Below, piece by piece: positions 1 through 8,013 of a stretch of DNA of 64,000 nt. Made by a program: the position numbers and the translations under genes. Each line of letters opens with the position of its first letter. Within the stretch, counting starts at the first letter, position 1. The notes below the pieces were generated by a model, which searched no databases, was not told where the DNA came from, and worked only from the letters and a program-made list of their open reading frames with translations. Source of the DNA: Kluyvera sp040932435 (GTDB lineage: Bacteria > Pseudomonadota > Gammaproteobacteria > Enterobacterales > Enterobacteriaceae); assembly GCF_040932435.1 (NCBI RefSeq), contig NZ_JBFQGA010000005.1, forward strand, positions 427,679 through 491,678, written 5' to 3'.

Positions 1-676
1 ATTTAGCCACATGTTCGCGCAACTTCGGCATCAGATCGTTACCCTGAAGGTCTTCAATGGATGTCCACCAACCGAAGTGGTTCAGACCGTAGTAACGGAC
101 GCGCATTTGCTTACGATCCTGCAGGCCAACAATTTGCGCCATTCTCCCCTCAATGCCGATGGGCATATCGCAGATATTGAGGATTTTCGCATTCGGACGC
201 AGGCGGTGGGTGGCTTCTGCGACAATCGCCGCCGGGTTGGAGTAGTTCAGCATCCAGGCGTTCGGTGAATATTGTTCCATGTAATCCACCAGCTCCAGTA
301 CGCCACCGATGGAGCGCATGCCGTAGGCAATTCCGCCCGGCCCGCAGGTTTCTTGGCCCAGCACGCCGTGGCGCAGCGGGATTTTTTCATCTTTTTCACG
401 CATCGGATATTTACCCACGCGAATGTGCGCCATCACAAAATCGACGTCGGTGAACGCTGTTTTCGGGTCCGTGGTGTAGCTAAATTCAATCTCTGGCGCC
501 TGTTCTTTCATGATGACCTTGCACGCTTCTGCAATGGTCTCCTGGCGCGCGCCATCATTATCGTAAAATTTCAGCGACCGCAGCGGGAACCGGTCCTGGT
601 TTGCCAACAGCATTAAAACGATACCCGGGGTAAAAGTACTGCCGCCGCCTGCGATAACAACTGAGAATTTTTTCAT
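1..676 (-). CDS. aglB: 6-phospho-alpha-glucosidase (GH4), partial, C-terminus beyond window
   Basis: Cytoplasmic glycoside hydrolase family 4 enzyme that uses NAD+ and a divalent metal to cleave 6-phospho-alpha-glucosides delivered by the adjoining PTS permease. The start ATG at 676 lies in an ATGA overlap with the stop of aglA, so translation is probably coupled. Only the first 225 codons are present; the rest lies left of base 1. Residues 10-18 (GGGSTFTPG) are the dinucleotide-binding loop. Cys169-Asp170 in NICDMPIG and His200 in LNHFGWW match the metal-binding Cys and His of GlvA-type enzymes, with the same 31-residue spacing. The GH4 assignment is firm. The exact substrate (maltose-6P versus other isomers) is inferred from the context. 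E. coli K-12 has a remnant of this locus (glv). Confidence 0.9.
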   Translation of the reverse strand, partial: MKKFSVVIAGGGSTFTPGIVLMLLANQDRFPLRSLKFYDNDGARQETIAEACKVIMKEQAPEIEFSYTTDPKTAFTDVDFVMAHIRVGKYPMREKDEKIPLRHGVLGQETCGPGGIAYGMRSIGGVLELVDYMEQYSPNAWMLNYSNPAAIVAEATHRLRPNAKILNICDMPIGIEGRMAQIVGLQDRKQMRVRYYGLNHFGWWTSIEDLQGNDLMPKLREHVAK

Positions 677-2295
677 GATACTGCCTCCGTCATGGTGGTG
701 TGTTCGGTCGGTAGAGAAGTTTTCATTAAGCTTTCCAACTGGTCGCGTACCTGTGGGACATGCAGACCGACAATGACCTGTATGCCATTGCCGCGCCGCA
801 CGACGCCGTGTGCGCCCAGCGCCTTAAAGATGTCGTCGCTTTGTGTCTTCGCCATATCAACCAGCGCGATACGTAAGCGCGTGGCGCAGTTGTTGACGCT
901 CTCAATGTTGGCGGCCCCGCCCAGCGCCTGCAGAATGCCTGCGGCCTGACTGGGTTTACCGGCAGCCTCGCCATCGGTGGTGGTTTTTCCGCGTGCGGCT
1001 TGGTAATCCGCTTTGCTATAGAGTTTGATTTCACTGTCTTCGCGGCCTGGCGTTTTCAAGTTGAAATGCAGGATTAGCGCACGGAAGACCACGAAGTAGA
1101 GCGCGGTGAAGCTCACCCCAATACCTATCTGGATAAACATCATCGAGGCGTGATTGTGGAACATCGGGATCCAGTTCTGTGGCAGGAACTGATCCAGCAG
1201 GCCGCCGCCAAAATTCCCCACCACGCCGCACATATACATCACCGTTGCCATGGTCGCCGCCAGCAGCGCATGAATGGCGAACAGCAGCGGAGAGATAAAC
1301 AGGAAGGTAAACTCAAGCGGCTCGGTTATCCCCACCAACATCGCGGTGAGCGTTGCGGGGATCAGCAGCCCGGCAACTTTTACGCGGTTTTCCGGTGCGG
1401 CGGTGAAGTACAGCGCCAGCGCAATCCCCACGGAACCGAAGACCTTAGAGTTGCCGTGCAGGGCAAATCCGCCTTCCGGGAACAGCGTTTTCAGCGATTG
1501 CGTACTTTGGCTAAACGCCTGCAAGTGTTCGGCCCAATAGACCTGAATGCCACCCTCTACCGCCGCTGGGCCAAAGATGAACGGACCGTAGACAAAGTGG
1601 TGTAGCCCGGTGGGAATAAGAATACGTTCAAGGAAGGTGTAGACCCAGACGCCAAGCGCTCCGGCGCTGCGGAGGAATACCTGTAGCGATTCAATTCCCA
1701 TCTGCACTTTCGGCCAGCCAAGCAGGGTCAGCCAAGCGCAGGGGATCATCGCTAAGAACGCCACAATGACGACAAAGGAGGAGCCTTGAAAAATGCCGAG
1801 AAACACCGGGAGCGGTTTATCGAAAAATCGGTTGTGTAGGGCAGTGACAAGGCCAGAAATAACAATTGCACCAATGATGCTGGTATCAAGCGTCTTAATC
1901 CCGGCAATCATCGTCAGGCCAGTACCTGCCACCGGATCGGCGGAGAAGTCGACGCCAAAAAAATGGCCCCAGGTCATCCCCATCGCATTGATAAAGTAGT
2001 TCCAGGTCAGGAAGCTCACCAAAACCGCCAAACACGCGCGGCCCTGTGCCTGCTTGGCCAGACCAATCGGCAGACCAACGGCAAAGATCAGCGGCATATT
2101 ACGAAATACCGTCCAGCCGCCCTCTTCAATGATGTGAACAATCTGAGCAAATAAGCTATCGGGTGCGGTGAGAGCCTCACCAACGAACATCGGATTGCGA
2201 AGCATAATGGCGATGCCCACCACAATCCCGGCAAAGGGAAACAGTAAAACCGGGGTAAACATTGCGCCGCCAAAGCGTTGTATTTGACTGAGCAT
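673..2295 (-). CDS. aglA: PTS alpha-glucoside-specific EIICB permease
   Basis: Inner-membrane phosphotransferase permease of the glucose/maltose EIICB superfamily, importing and phosphorylating alpha-glucosides for AglB. The N-terminal EIIC part (about residues 1-410) is strongly hydrophobic. The C-terminal EIIB domain contains the phosphorylatable Cys470 in NNCATRLRIAL. A TTG lies seven codons further upstream, but the ATG at 2295 (MLSQIQRFGG) is chosen because GAGGAT sits just before it and the family starts there; the protein is 540 aa. E. coli has the domains split as glvC and glvB, whereas here they are one intact chain. No EIIA is encoded alongside, so a general EIIA (Crr type) is presumably used. 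Substrate choice is inferred from the GH4 partner. Confidence 0.88.
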   Translation of the reverse strand: MLSQIQRFGGAMFTPVLLFPFAGIVVGIAIMLRNPMFVGEALTAPDSLFAQIVHIIEEGGWTVFRNMPLIFAVGLPIGLAKQAQGRACLAVLVSFLTWNYFINAMGMTWGHFFGVDFSADPVAGTGLTMIAGIKTLDTSIIGAIVISGLVTALHNRFFDKPLPVFLGIFQGSSFVVIVAFLAMIPCAWLTLLGWPKVQMGIESLQVFLRSAGALGVWVYTFLERILIPTGLHHFVYGPFIFGPAAVEGGIQVYWAEHLQAFSQSTQSLKTLFPEGGFALHGNSKVFGSVGIALALYFTAAPENRVKVAGLLIPATLTAMLVGITEPLEFTFLFISPLLFAIHALLAATMATVMYMCGVVGNFGGGLLDQFLPQNWIPMFHNHASMMFIQIGIGVSFTALYFVVFRALILHFNLKTPGREDSEIKLYSKADYQAARGKTTTDGEAAGKPSQAAGILQALGGAANIESVNNCATRLRIALVDMAKTQSDDIFKALGAHGVVRRGNGIQVIVGLHVPQVRDQLESLMKTSLPTEHTTMTEAVS

Positions 2296-2593
2296 TGGGA
2301 AATCCTCATTTAACAACTCGTAGGGTAAGTGGCCTTATTTGTGTTGATCTTCGGCCTGCTACGAGAATAGGAATTTGCCCGTCTAACAACATGTTATGGA
2401 GTTGCGATTCGTGATCGCATTCATGGTTTTAATGAGAGCAATGTTGTCTACTTTTTCTATAAAAAATAGACATGTTTGAATCCACTTTTTTTGCGCTTTC
2501 AAGAAAGGCTCTGTATTTGCCTGTAATAAGTTAGTTTTAAATAAAAAACGGCGGTTCAATTACTAGCCAACCGAAACGATAAGAGGTCTCGTA
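2296..2593. promoter_or_regulatory. aglA/yidP divergent control region
   Basis: A 298-bp gap between two divergent genes that must hold both promoters. It contains a 28-bp inverted repeat (listed separately) and a second smaller one: TGCGAT at 2403-2408 opposite ATCGCA at 2414-2419. The part from about 2450 to 2560 is AT-rich. I cannot place a confident -10/-35 pair for either gene. Confidence 0.5.
2445..2472. promoter_or_regulatory. candidate YidP operator, 28-bp inverted repeat
   Basis: Twelve-base arms beginning TGTCTA and ending TAGACA with a 4-base centre and one mismatch between the arms. UTRA-domain GntR regulators such as NagR use GTCTA-type half-sites, and the repeat sits between aglA and its likely regulator yidP. 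The operator role is inferred. Confidence 0.45.
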
Positions 2594-3343
2594 GTGATCT
2601 ATAAATCGATTGCCGATAGATTGCGTTTACGGCTGAATTCGTCCGATTTCAATATCGGCAGCCCATTACCGGGCGAGAAAAAGCTGGCTGAAGAGTTTGG
2701 CGTGGCGCGTATGACCATTCGAAAAGCCATAGATCTGCTGGTTGAATGGGGGCTGGTCATCCGGCGGCACGGCAGTGGCACCTACGTGGCGCATAAGGAT
2801 GTCCATCATGAAACCACCAACTTAACTGGGCTTGCGGAGGTACTGCGTCAGCAAGGGAAAGAGGTGGTCAGCAAGGTACTGATTTTTGAAATGATGCCTG
2901 CGCCGCCGGCTATCGCCAGCCAGTTGCGCATTCAGATTAACGAGCGGATCTATTTTTCGCGCCGGGTGCGCTACGTGGATGGCAAACCGCTGATGCTGGA
3001 AGACAGCTACATGCCGGTCAAGCTGTTCCGTTCCTTGTCGCTGGTACATCTGGAAGGGTCAAAATTTGATTACATTGAGAAAGAATGCGGTATCACCATC
3101 AGCGGTAACTACGAAAGTCTAACCCCGGTGCTGGCAGACAAACAGCTGGCGCTATCGATGAATCTGCCGGAACAAACGCCGCTGCTGCGTATTACCTCCC
3201 TTTCCTACAGCGACAGCGGCGAGTTCCTTAACTATTCCGTCATGTTCCGTAACGCCAGCGAGTACCAGGTTGATTATCACCTGCGGCGTGTACAGACCGT
3301 TAGCTCATCCCCCAGAACAGCACCGCCAGAAGCTGCGGGGTAA
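2594..3343 (+). CDS. yidP: GntR-family (HutC/UTRA) transcriptional regulator YidP
   Basis: DNA-binding regulator, probably sensing a phosphorylated sugar and controlling the divergent aglAB operon. The winged helix-turn-helix covers roughly residues 8-68 (PGEKKLAEEFGVARMTIRKA) and the UTRA ligand domain about 85-225. Translation starts at a GTG at 2594 with AAGAGGT six bases upstream. The sequence closely resembles E. coli YidP but is 249 aa; its last 15 codons or so run antisense into the 3' end of yidE, giving a convergent overlap of 44 bp. Control of aglAB is inferred from position. The ligand is unknown. Confidence 0.85.
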   Translation: MIYKSIADRLRLRLNSSDFNIGSPLPGEKKLAEEFGVARMTIRKAIDLLVEWGLVIRRHGSGTYVAHKDVHHETTNLTGLAEVLRQQGKEVVSKVLIFEMMPAPPAIASQLRIQINERIYFSRRVRYVDGKPLMLEDSYMPVKLFRSLSLVHLEGSKFDYIEKECGITISGNYESLTPVLADKQLALSMNLPEQTPLLRITSLSYSDSGEFLNYSVMFRNASEYQVDYHLRRVQTVSSSPRTAPPEAAG

Positions 3344-4961
3344 TGATGCGCAGGAACATTACCAGCGGATAAACCGTGGCATAAGAGAGTGCAGCCGCTC
3401 CGCTGGTCGCGTGCAGATTGTTGGCAAAGGCCAGCGCAGGGGGATCGGTCATAGAGCCTGCCAGCATGCCGCAAAGCGTCAGGTAGTTCATCTTGGCAAA
3501 AATCCGCGCCAGAATACCAACCGTCAGCAAAGGGATACCGGTAATAAAGATCCCATAGCCAATCCAGCTCAGGCCTTCGCCGTGCAGCAGCGTTTCGACA
3601 AAATCACCGCCGGATTTTAGCCCCACGACCGATAGGAACAGCACAATCCCTAATTCCCGCAGCGCCAGGTTGGCGCTCGGCGGCATAAACCAGTACAGCT
3701 TGCCGATACTGCCAATACGCCCGAGGATAAGCGCCATAATCAGCGGCCCGCCGGCTAGACCCAACTTCAACGCTACCGGGAAACCGGGGATAAACAGCGG
3801 AATAGACCCCAGCAACACGCCCAGTCCGATACCAATAAACACGGGCAGCATCTGCACCTGCTGGAGTTTTTGCTGCGCGTTGCCAAGATCAGAGGCTACC
3901 GCTTCAATCGCCGCTGGGCGCCCCACCAGGTTTAAGATGTCACCAAACTGCAGGCTGGCATTGCTGCTGGCAACCAGCTCAACCCCAGCGCGGTTTAAGC
4001 GGGAGATCACCACGTCATAGCGCTGTTTATAGTGTAAATCGCGGATTTTCTTGCCCAACACCTTTTCGTTGGTGACCACCACCCTTTCCACCTTCATATC
4101 CGTCCCGCGCGTCGACAAGGAGGTTTCCACCTCTTTGCCAATCACTAATTGCGCGTTGTGCAAATCCGCCGCTTCACCGACTAGGTGCAGCAGATCGCCG
4201 GTTTCAATAATGGTGGCGGGGGACGGCACCATCAGGGTTTCGCCTCGTTTCAGGCGCGAGCAGATAATTTTATCGCTGTTAATCACCGGCACATCCTGAA
4301 TCGCCATACGGTTCAGGTTAGGGTTTTCAACGCGGATGTTGATGGTTTTAAGATGCGAATGCCCAGACCCCGCCTGCTCATCGAACAGCTGGGCCTCTTT
4401 TTCGACGTTGATACGAAAGAACAGACGCACCAGCCACATGGTGAGCAAAATGCCGCAAATACCAAAGGGATAGGCCATCGCGTAGCTCATACCCATTTGG
4501 TCAACGACGCTGAACGGTTCACCGAGATCGCGCAGGATTTGCTGCCCGGCACCCAGCGCAGGCGTGTTGGTGACCGCGCCGGAAAAAATCCCCAGCACCA
4601 CGGGAAGCGGAATAGCGAAGATTTTATGCAGCAGCGTTGTGACCAGGCCGCCGAGGATAACAATCAGAATGGCAAATAAATTAAGCCGCAGACCGGATAC
4701 CCGCAGCGAGGCAAAGAACCCCGGCCCGACCTGGATGCCGATGGTGTAAACGAACAAAATCAGGCCAAACTCCTGAATAAAATGCAGCATTGGGCCACTC
4801 AGGGTAATGCCTGCCTGCTCGACAAAGTGGCCAACGATAATCCCGCCAAATAGCACGCCACCAATACCAAAGCCGATACCGCGGATTTTGATATTGCCAA
4901 TCCACAGCCCCACAACTGCAACCAGCGCCAGAACGCTGACCGTCAATGCTATATCACTCAT
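3300..4961 (-). CDS. yidE: AAE-family transporter YidE with two RCK_C domains
   Basis: Predicted inner-membrane transporter of the aspartate:alanine exchanger (AAE) superfamily, 553 aa, matching E. coli YidE in length. Two hydrophobic halves (about residues 1-185 and 370-553) flank a soluble central part (about 200-365) with two TrkA-C/RCK_C-like modules, the usual AAE layout. The substrate has not been established for YidE. It starts at ATG 4961 and is transcribed alone, converging with yidP and overlapping it by 44 bp. No terminator is visible between the two converging genes. Confidence 0.88.
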   Translation of the reverse strand: MSDIALTVSVLALVAVVGLWIGNIKIRGIGFGIGGVLFGGIIVGHFVEQAGITLSGPMLHFIQEFGLILFVYTIGIQVGPGFFASLRVSGLRLNLFAILIVILGGLVTTLLHKIFAIPLPVVLGIFSGAVTNTPALGAGQQILRDLGEPFSVVDQMGMSYAMAYPFGICGILLTMWLVRLFFRINVEKEAQLFDEQAGSGHSHLKTINIRVENPNLNRMAIQDVPVINSDKIICSRLKRGETLMVPSPATIIETGDLLHLVGEAADLHNAQLVIGKEVETSLSTRGTDMKVERVVVTNEKVLGKKIRDLHYKQRYDVVISRLNRAGVELVASSNASLQFGDILNLVGRPAAIEAVASDLGNAQQKLQQVQMLPVFIGIGLGVLLGSIPLFIPGFPVALKLGLAGGPLIMALILGRIGSIGKLYWFMPPSANLALRELGIVLFLSVVGLKSGGDFVETLLHGEGLSWIGYGIFITGIPLLTVGILARIFAKMNYLTLCGMLAGSMTDPPALAFANNLHATSGAAALSYATVYPLVMFLRIITPQLLAVLFWGMS

Positions 4962-5076
4962 CGTCTTTTCCCTGTGATTAACATTACATTCAGTATGGAT
5001 TATGACCGAAGGTCTGGGGGATTGTATGTAGTACGGCGCACAATAATCGCGGGCTCGCGATCATCCGAAGAATGGC

Positions 5077-5104
5077 ATAAAAAAGCCCCGAAAATTCGGG
5101 GCTT
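5077..5104 (-). terminator. rho-independent terminator of ibpAB
   Basis: Stem GCCCCGAA/TTCGGGGC followed on the minus strand by a run of six T, 19 bases beyond the ibpB stop. Confidence 0.85.
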
Positions 5105-5122
5105 AGTCGGTATATCATTTTG

Positions 5123-5551
5123 TTAGCTATTCAGCGCTGGTCGCTCGCTAATGGCGATACGCTGCGGTGCGATAGCTTCCGGCACATTGCGGGTTAAATC
5201 GATGTGCAGCAGACCATTGTTATAGGTTGCACCGGAGACCTCCATATTTTCCGCTAAGGTAAAACTCAGGCTAAAGGCTTGGGTAACTAACCCCTGGTGT
5301 AGCCATTGAGTCTCTTTTTCCTGCGGCTGCGGCGTCCCCTTCACGGTCAGGCGCGTGCCTTCAAGCTGAACATCCAGATCTTCCTGACGGAACCCGGCTA
5401 ACGCAAGGGTAATGCGGTAGTGGTTATCGTCGCTTTTTTCGATGTTATACGGTGGGAAGGTCTGGCTTTCGGCTGTGCTTTGCAGCGCGTTTGCCAGTTT
5501 GTCAAAGCCGATCCATTGACGCAGCAGTGGGGATAAATCGTAGTTACGCAT
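5123..5551 (-). CDS. ibpB: Small heat-shock protein IbpB
   Basis: ATP-independent holdase that works with IbpA at the surface of protein aggregates, passing clients to DnaK and ClpB. 142 aa with the alpha-crystallin domain at about 35-125 and the C-terminal IAI-type anchoring motif (QRIAISERP). Starts at ATG 5551 behind AAGGAG. It is second in the ibpAB operon, 94 bp after ibpA. N-terminal residues MRNYDLSPLLRQ are shared with IbpA, reflecting duplication. Confidence 0.97.
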   Translation of the reverse strand: MRNYDLSPLLRQWIGFDKLANALQSTAESQTFPPYNIEKSDDNHYRITLALAGFRQEDLDVQLEGTRLTVKGTPQPQEKETQWLHQGLVTQAFSLSFTLAENMEVSGATYNNGLLHIDLTRNVPEAIAPQRIAISERPALNS

Positions 5552-5645
5552 TGTGTTTCTCCTTCTTAGAAGCGAGTAAGTACCTTCCGGCTCCCTGACG
5601 GCAAGCCGATTGCTTAACCCAGGCCGCGTAAGCGGCCCGGCAGAA
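5552..5645 (-). promoter_or_regulatory. ibpA-ibpB intergenic structured leader
   Basis: Holds a strong hairpin (GGCCGC at 5622-5627, loop GTAA, GCGGCC at 5632-5637) just after ibpA, then GC-rich sequence that could fold over the ibpB ribosome site AAGGAG. E. coli ibpB is known to have its own RNA thermometer in this interval. The same role is inferred here. Confidence 0.55.
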
Positions 5646-6059
5646 TTAGTTGATTTCGATACGGCGCGGTTTGTTCGCTTCTGGAATCACGCGTTCCAGT
5701 TCGATATACAGCAGGCCGTTGACCAAGTTAGCGCCACGTACGTGGATGTTTTCCGCCAACTGGAATTTACGTTCAAAGTTGCGCTCGGCAATACCTTGAT
5801 AGAGATAGGTGCGTTCTTTTTGCTCGGCTTCATGGGCGCCTTTCACCACCAGCACGTTATCCTGCGCGGTAATTTCCAGCTCACTTTCCGCAAAACCTGC
5901 CACGGCAATCGCGATGCGATAGTGGTTTTCATCGACCAGCTCGACGTTGTACGGAGGGTAGCCGCCGTTGCTTTGCGTTTGATTGTTTTCTAACAGATTG
6001 AACAGACGGTCAAAACCAATGGCAGAACGGTACAGCGGAGATAAGTCAAAGTTACGCAT
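5646..6059 (-). CDS. ibpA: Small heat-shock protein IbpA
   Basis: Holdase chaperone, 137 aa, forming mixed oligomers with IbpB. The alpha-crystallin domain spans about residues 35-125, and the C-terminal RRIEIN carries the conserved I-x-I anchor. The start chosen is ATG 6059 (MRNFDLSPLYRS), preceded by AGGAG ten bases upstream; a TTG two codons earlier is ignored. Nearly identical to E. coli IbpA. First gene of the operon behind a sigma-32 promoter and a ROSE-type thermometer. Confidence 0.98.
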   Translation of the reverse strand: MRNFDLSPLYRSAIGFDRLFNLLENNQTQSNGGYPPYNVELVDENHYRIAIAVAGFAESELEITAQDNVLVVKGAHEAEQKERTYLYQGIAERNFERKFQLAENIHVRGANLVNGLLYIELERVIPEANKPRRIEIN

Positions 6060-6160
6060 AATCAAATAGCTCCTGAAAATCAGCGAGAAATTTAAAACCT
6101 TCCATCATGGACAGGTCGTTCGAGCCCGAACACCCCGCAGGCATGTTCTCTTCGGCTACA
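6060..6160 (-). promoter_or_regulatory. ROSE-type RNA thermometer in the ibpA leader
   Basis: The leader is about 100 nt long. Its 3' end has TCGCT about 5 bases before the AGGAG ribosome site, the short anti-Shine-Dalgarno pairing typical of ROSE elements. Upstream bases can form GC-rich hairpins (CTGCGGGGTGTTCGGGC region). Heat melting of this structure is established for enterobacterial ibpA. Confidence 0.75.
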
Positions 6161-6167
6161 CCTATAA

Positions 6168-6194
6168 AATGAGGGGGGAAGAACCTTTTTCAAG
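6168..6194 (-). promoter_or_regulatory. sigma-32 heat-shock promoter of ibpAB
   Basis: On the minus strand CTTGAAA (6188-6194) and a CCCCCTCATT -10 region (6168-6177) match the RpoH consensus with proper spacing. Confidence 0.85.
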
Positions 6195-6371
6195 TCCCCG
6201 TGTCTGACTTTTTTTGCACTTTCTCTGAGAAGGCTTACACTGGTCAGAGCACAAAAGGTCAAAGTGCGACAGCCGCCACAGAGCGGCAAGCTGGGGCTTT
6301 CTATTTTGGCAACGGGTGGATATAACCCGGAGGACGGGCTTTTTTATGCTCATAACAATGAAGAGCTCACG

Positions 6372-6701
6372 ATGAAAAATGTTCTGATTAAAACAGCGCT
6401 GGTTGGGGGGATCTTCTTATCAGGAGGGTGTTCCAGCGTGATGTCGCATACGGGTGGCAAAGAGGGGACTTATCCAGGCACGCGAGCCAGCGCAGAGATG
6501 CTGAGCGACGCGGATAACGGCTGGGCAACCAAATCACTGGTTGCTCTCGATATGCCGTTTACCGCGGTGATGGACACCGTACTGCTGCCGTGGGACTTCT
6601 TCCGTAAGGATAACTCCGTGCGCTCGCGCGTTGAAAAAAGCGAGCAGGAAACGCTGGCAACCAACTCGGTGATCCCGCCGGCGGCAATGCCGGCGCCTTG
6701 A
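6372..6701 (+). CDS. yidQ: Lipoprotein of the YceK/YidQ family
   Basis: Small predicted lipoprotein of 109 aa. Residues 1-19 form a signal peptide and LSGGC ends in the lipidated Cys20. The mature part keeps the YidQ sequence SSVMSHTGGKEGTYPGTRAS and the DMPFTAVMDT segment. The reading frame is open upstream to 6264, but ATG 6372 is chosen from the signal peptide and family length. Function is unknown. It converges on yidR with one base between the stop codons. Confidence 0.88.
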   Translation: MKNVLIKTALVGGIFLSGGCSSVMSHTGGKEGTYPGTRASAEMLSDADNGWATKSLVALDMPFTAVMDTVLLPWDFFRKDNSVRSRVEKSEQETLATNSVIPPAAMPAP

Positions 6702-6702
6702 G

Positions 6703-7929
6703 TTAGCAAGCGGTTTCCGTCACCCAGAGCTGGCGGAAACCCGCAACGTCTTCCATCCAGGCAATCTGATGCCCATCAGGGGAGAAGACGACCGCATCCG
6801 CCGACGGTGGATTGGCGCTCCCGGTCGTTAAATAGCTCACCGCTCCGCTCTTCGCATCGCAAAGCGCGATGCGACCTTCCAGCACGAAGCCCAGCCAGTT
6901 TCCTGATGGGTGCCAGTTGAACGCCGATTGGATATCCGACCGATTATGGGTAAGCTGCTGCGGCTCGCCGCCCTGCGGTGACACCAGCCACATCTGCACC
7001 ACGCCGCTGTCATCACGCATCAGAAAGGCAATTTGAGTCCCCTGCGGATTAGAACGCACCCAGTGGCGTGGAACGTTCACCAGCCCTGGATAGGCACGTT
7101 GATGGGTAAAGGTGAGTCGCCGCTGGCGTACACCTGCTGGTGGCGCTGGCAGTGTGGTAGGCGTGCCGGAAAGTGGCGCATCACCTGGCGTTTTCCAGCC
7201 TTGCTCATCGCGCGGCAGTTCTACCAGAAACAGCTCCGGCACCTTTTCACCGGTCAGAGAAAGGGTATCGCCAATAAAAGCCAACGCCTGTGAACCAACC
7301 CATCCCTCTTCATAAGCGCGATTGATTTCGTCACTGCCGGGTTGCGGCTGCAGCGTTGTCTGGCTGACGAGGACGCACCAATGGCTGCCGCCATATTCGC
7401 GTGGATGCTGTCCACGCGGTGACACCGGGCCGAACGGCACCGCGACGCCGACGTTGCGCTGATCCCGTGCAGGGTCAAATTCATGCATAACGTGGTCGTT
7501 ATAGGTAAAGCTCACATACTGGCCACATGGGCTATAGACATGAACATGGCTGCCACCGCGTAACGCACCGGGCGTATAGGGCGGGGTAATATCCATCGCG
7601 TCAAGGTTGTGCGTTTCACCCTCAGCTGTCACCACGCCGCGGCGATGGTGAAAATCATATTGCCACTGGTCATCCGGGTTTTCCGGGCCATGAATAAAAA
7701 CGTAACGCTCTGCGTTGGGATGCACCGTCACCACGCCGACATGCGCGCCGTCTCCCGCCTGATAAATCACCTCGACCTCACCGGTATGCACATTGACGCG
7801 CTCAATGGTCTTGCCGGTAAACGAGGCTCCCGACGGGCGCACGTCAAAAACGAGCCACTGGCTGTCTGGCGTCCAGGTGCGGGTGTTGGTCAGTTGATGG
7901 TTGCGCGGTGCAAAGGTGATTTGTTTCAT
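6703..7929 (-). CDS. yidR: YidR, predicted beta-propeller protein (DUF3748)
   Basis: 408-aa protein of unknown function resembling E. coli YidR. Repeated blade-like motifs are visible (WTPDSQWLVFDVRPSG, FNWHPSGNWLGFVLEGR, VVFSPDGHQIAWMED), as in TolB/WD40-like propellers. No signal peptide is evident. Starts at ATG 7929. In E. coli this gene is followed by cbrA and dgo genes before yidA; here yidA lies only 84 bp away. Confidence 0.85.
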   Translation of the reverse strand: MKQITFAPRNHQLTNTRTWTPDSQWLVFDVRPSGASFTGKTIERVNVHTGEVEVIYQAGDGAHVGVVTVHPNAERYVFIHGPENPDDQWQYDFHHRRGVVTAEGETHNLDAMDITPPYTPGALRGGSHVHVYSPCGQYVSFTYNDHVMHEFDPARDQRNVGVAVPFGPVSPRGQHPREYGGSHWCVLVSQTTLQPQPGSDEINRAYEEGWVGSQALAFIGDTLSLTGEKVPELFLVELPRDEQGWKTPGDAPLSGTPTTLPAPPAGVRQRRLTFTHQRAYPGLVNVPRHWVRSNPQGTQIAFLMRDDSGVVQMWLVSPQGGEPQQLTHNRSDIQSAFNWHPSGNWLGFVLEGRIALCDAKSGAVSYLTTGSANPPSADAVVFSPDGHQIAWMEDVAGFRQLWVTETAC

Positions 7930-8013
7930 GGCGAAGTTCCGGTCAAAAGATACCGCATACTTTTACCATGCTTTCCGCAAACATGCCCGGCCGAAGCCGG
8001 GCATTGAGGTATA

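Noticed and set aside
2403..2419. TGCGAT...ATCGCA as a CRP site for aglA
   Set aside because: The half-sites are not TGTGA and the spacing is one base longer than a CRP site, so only the inverted repeat is noted.
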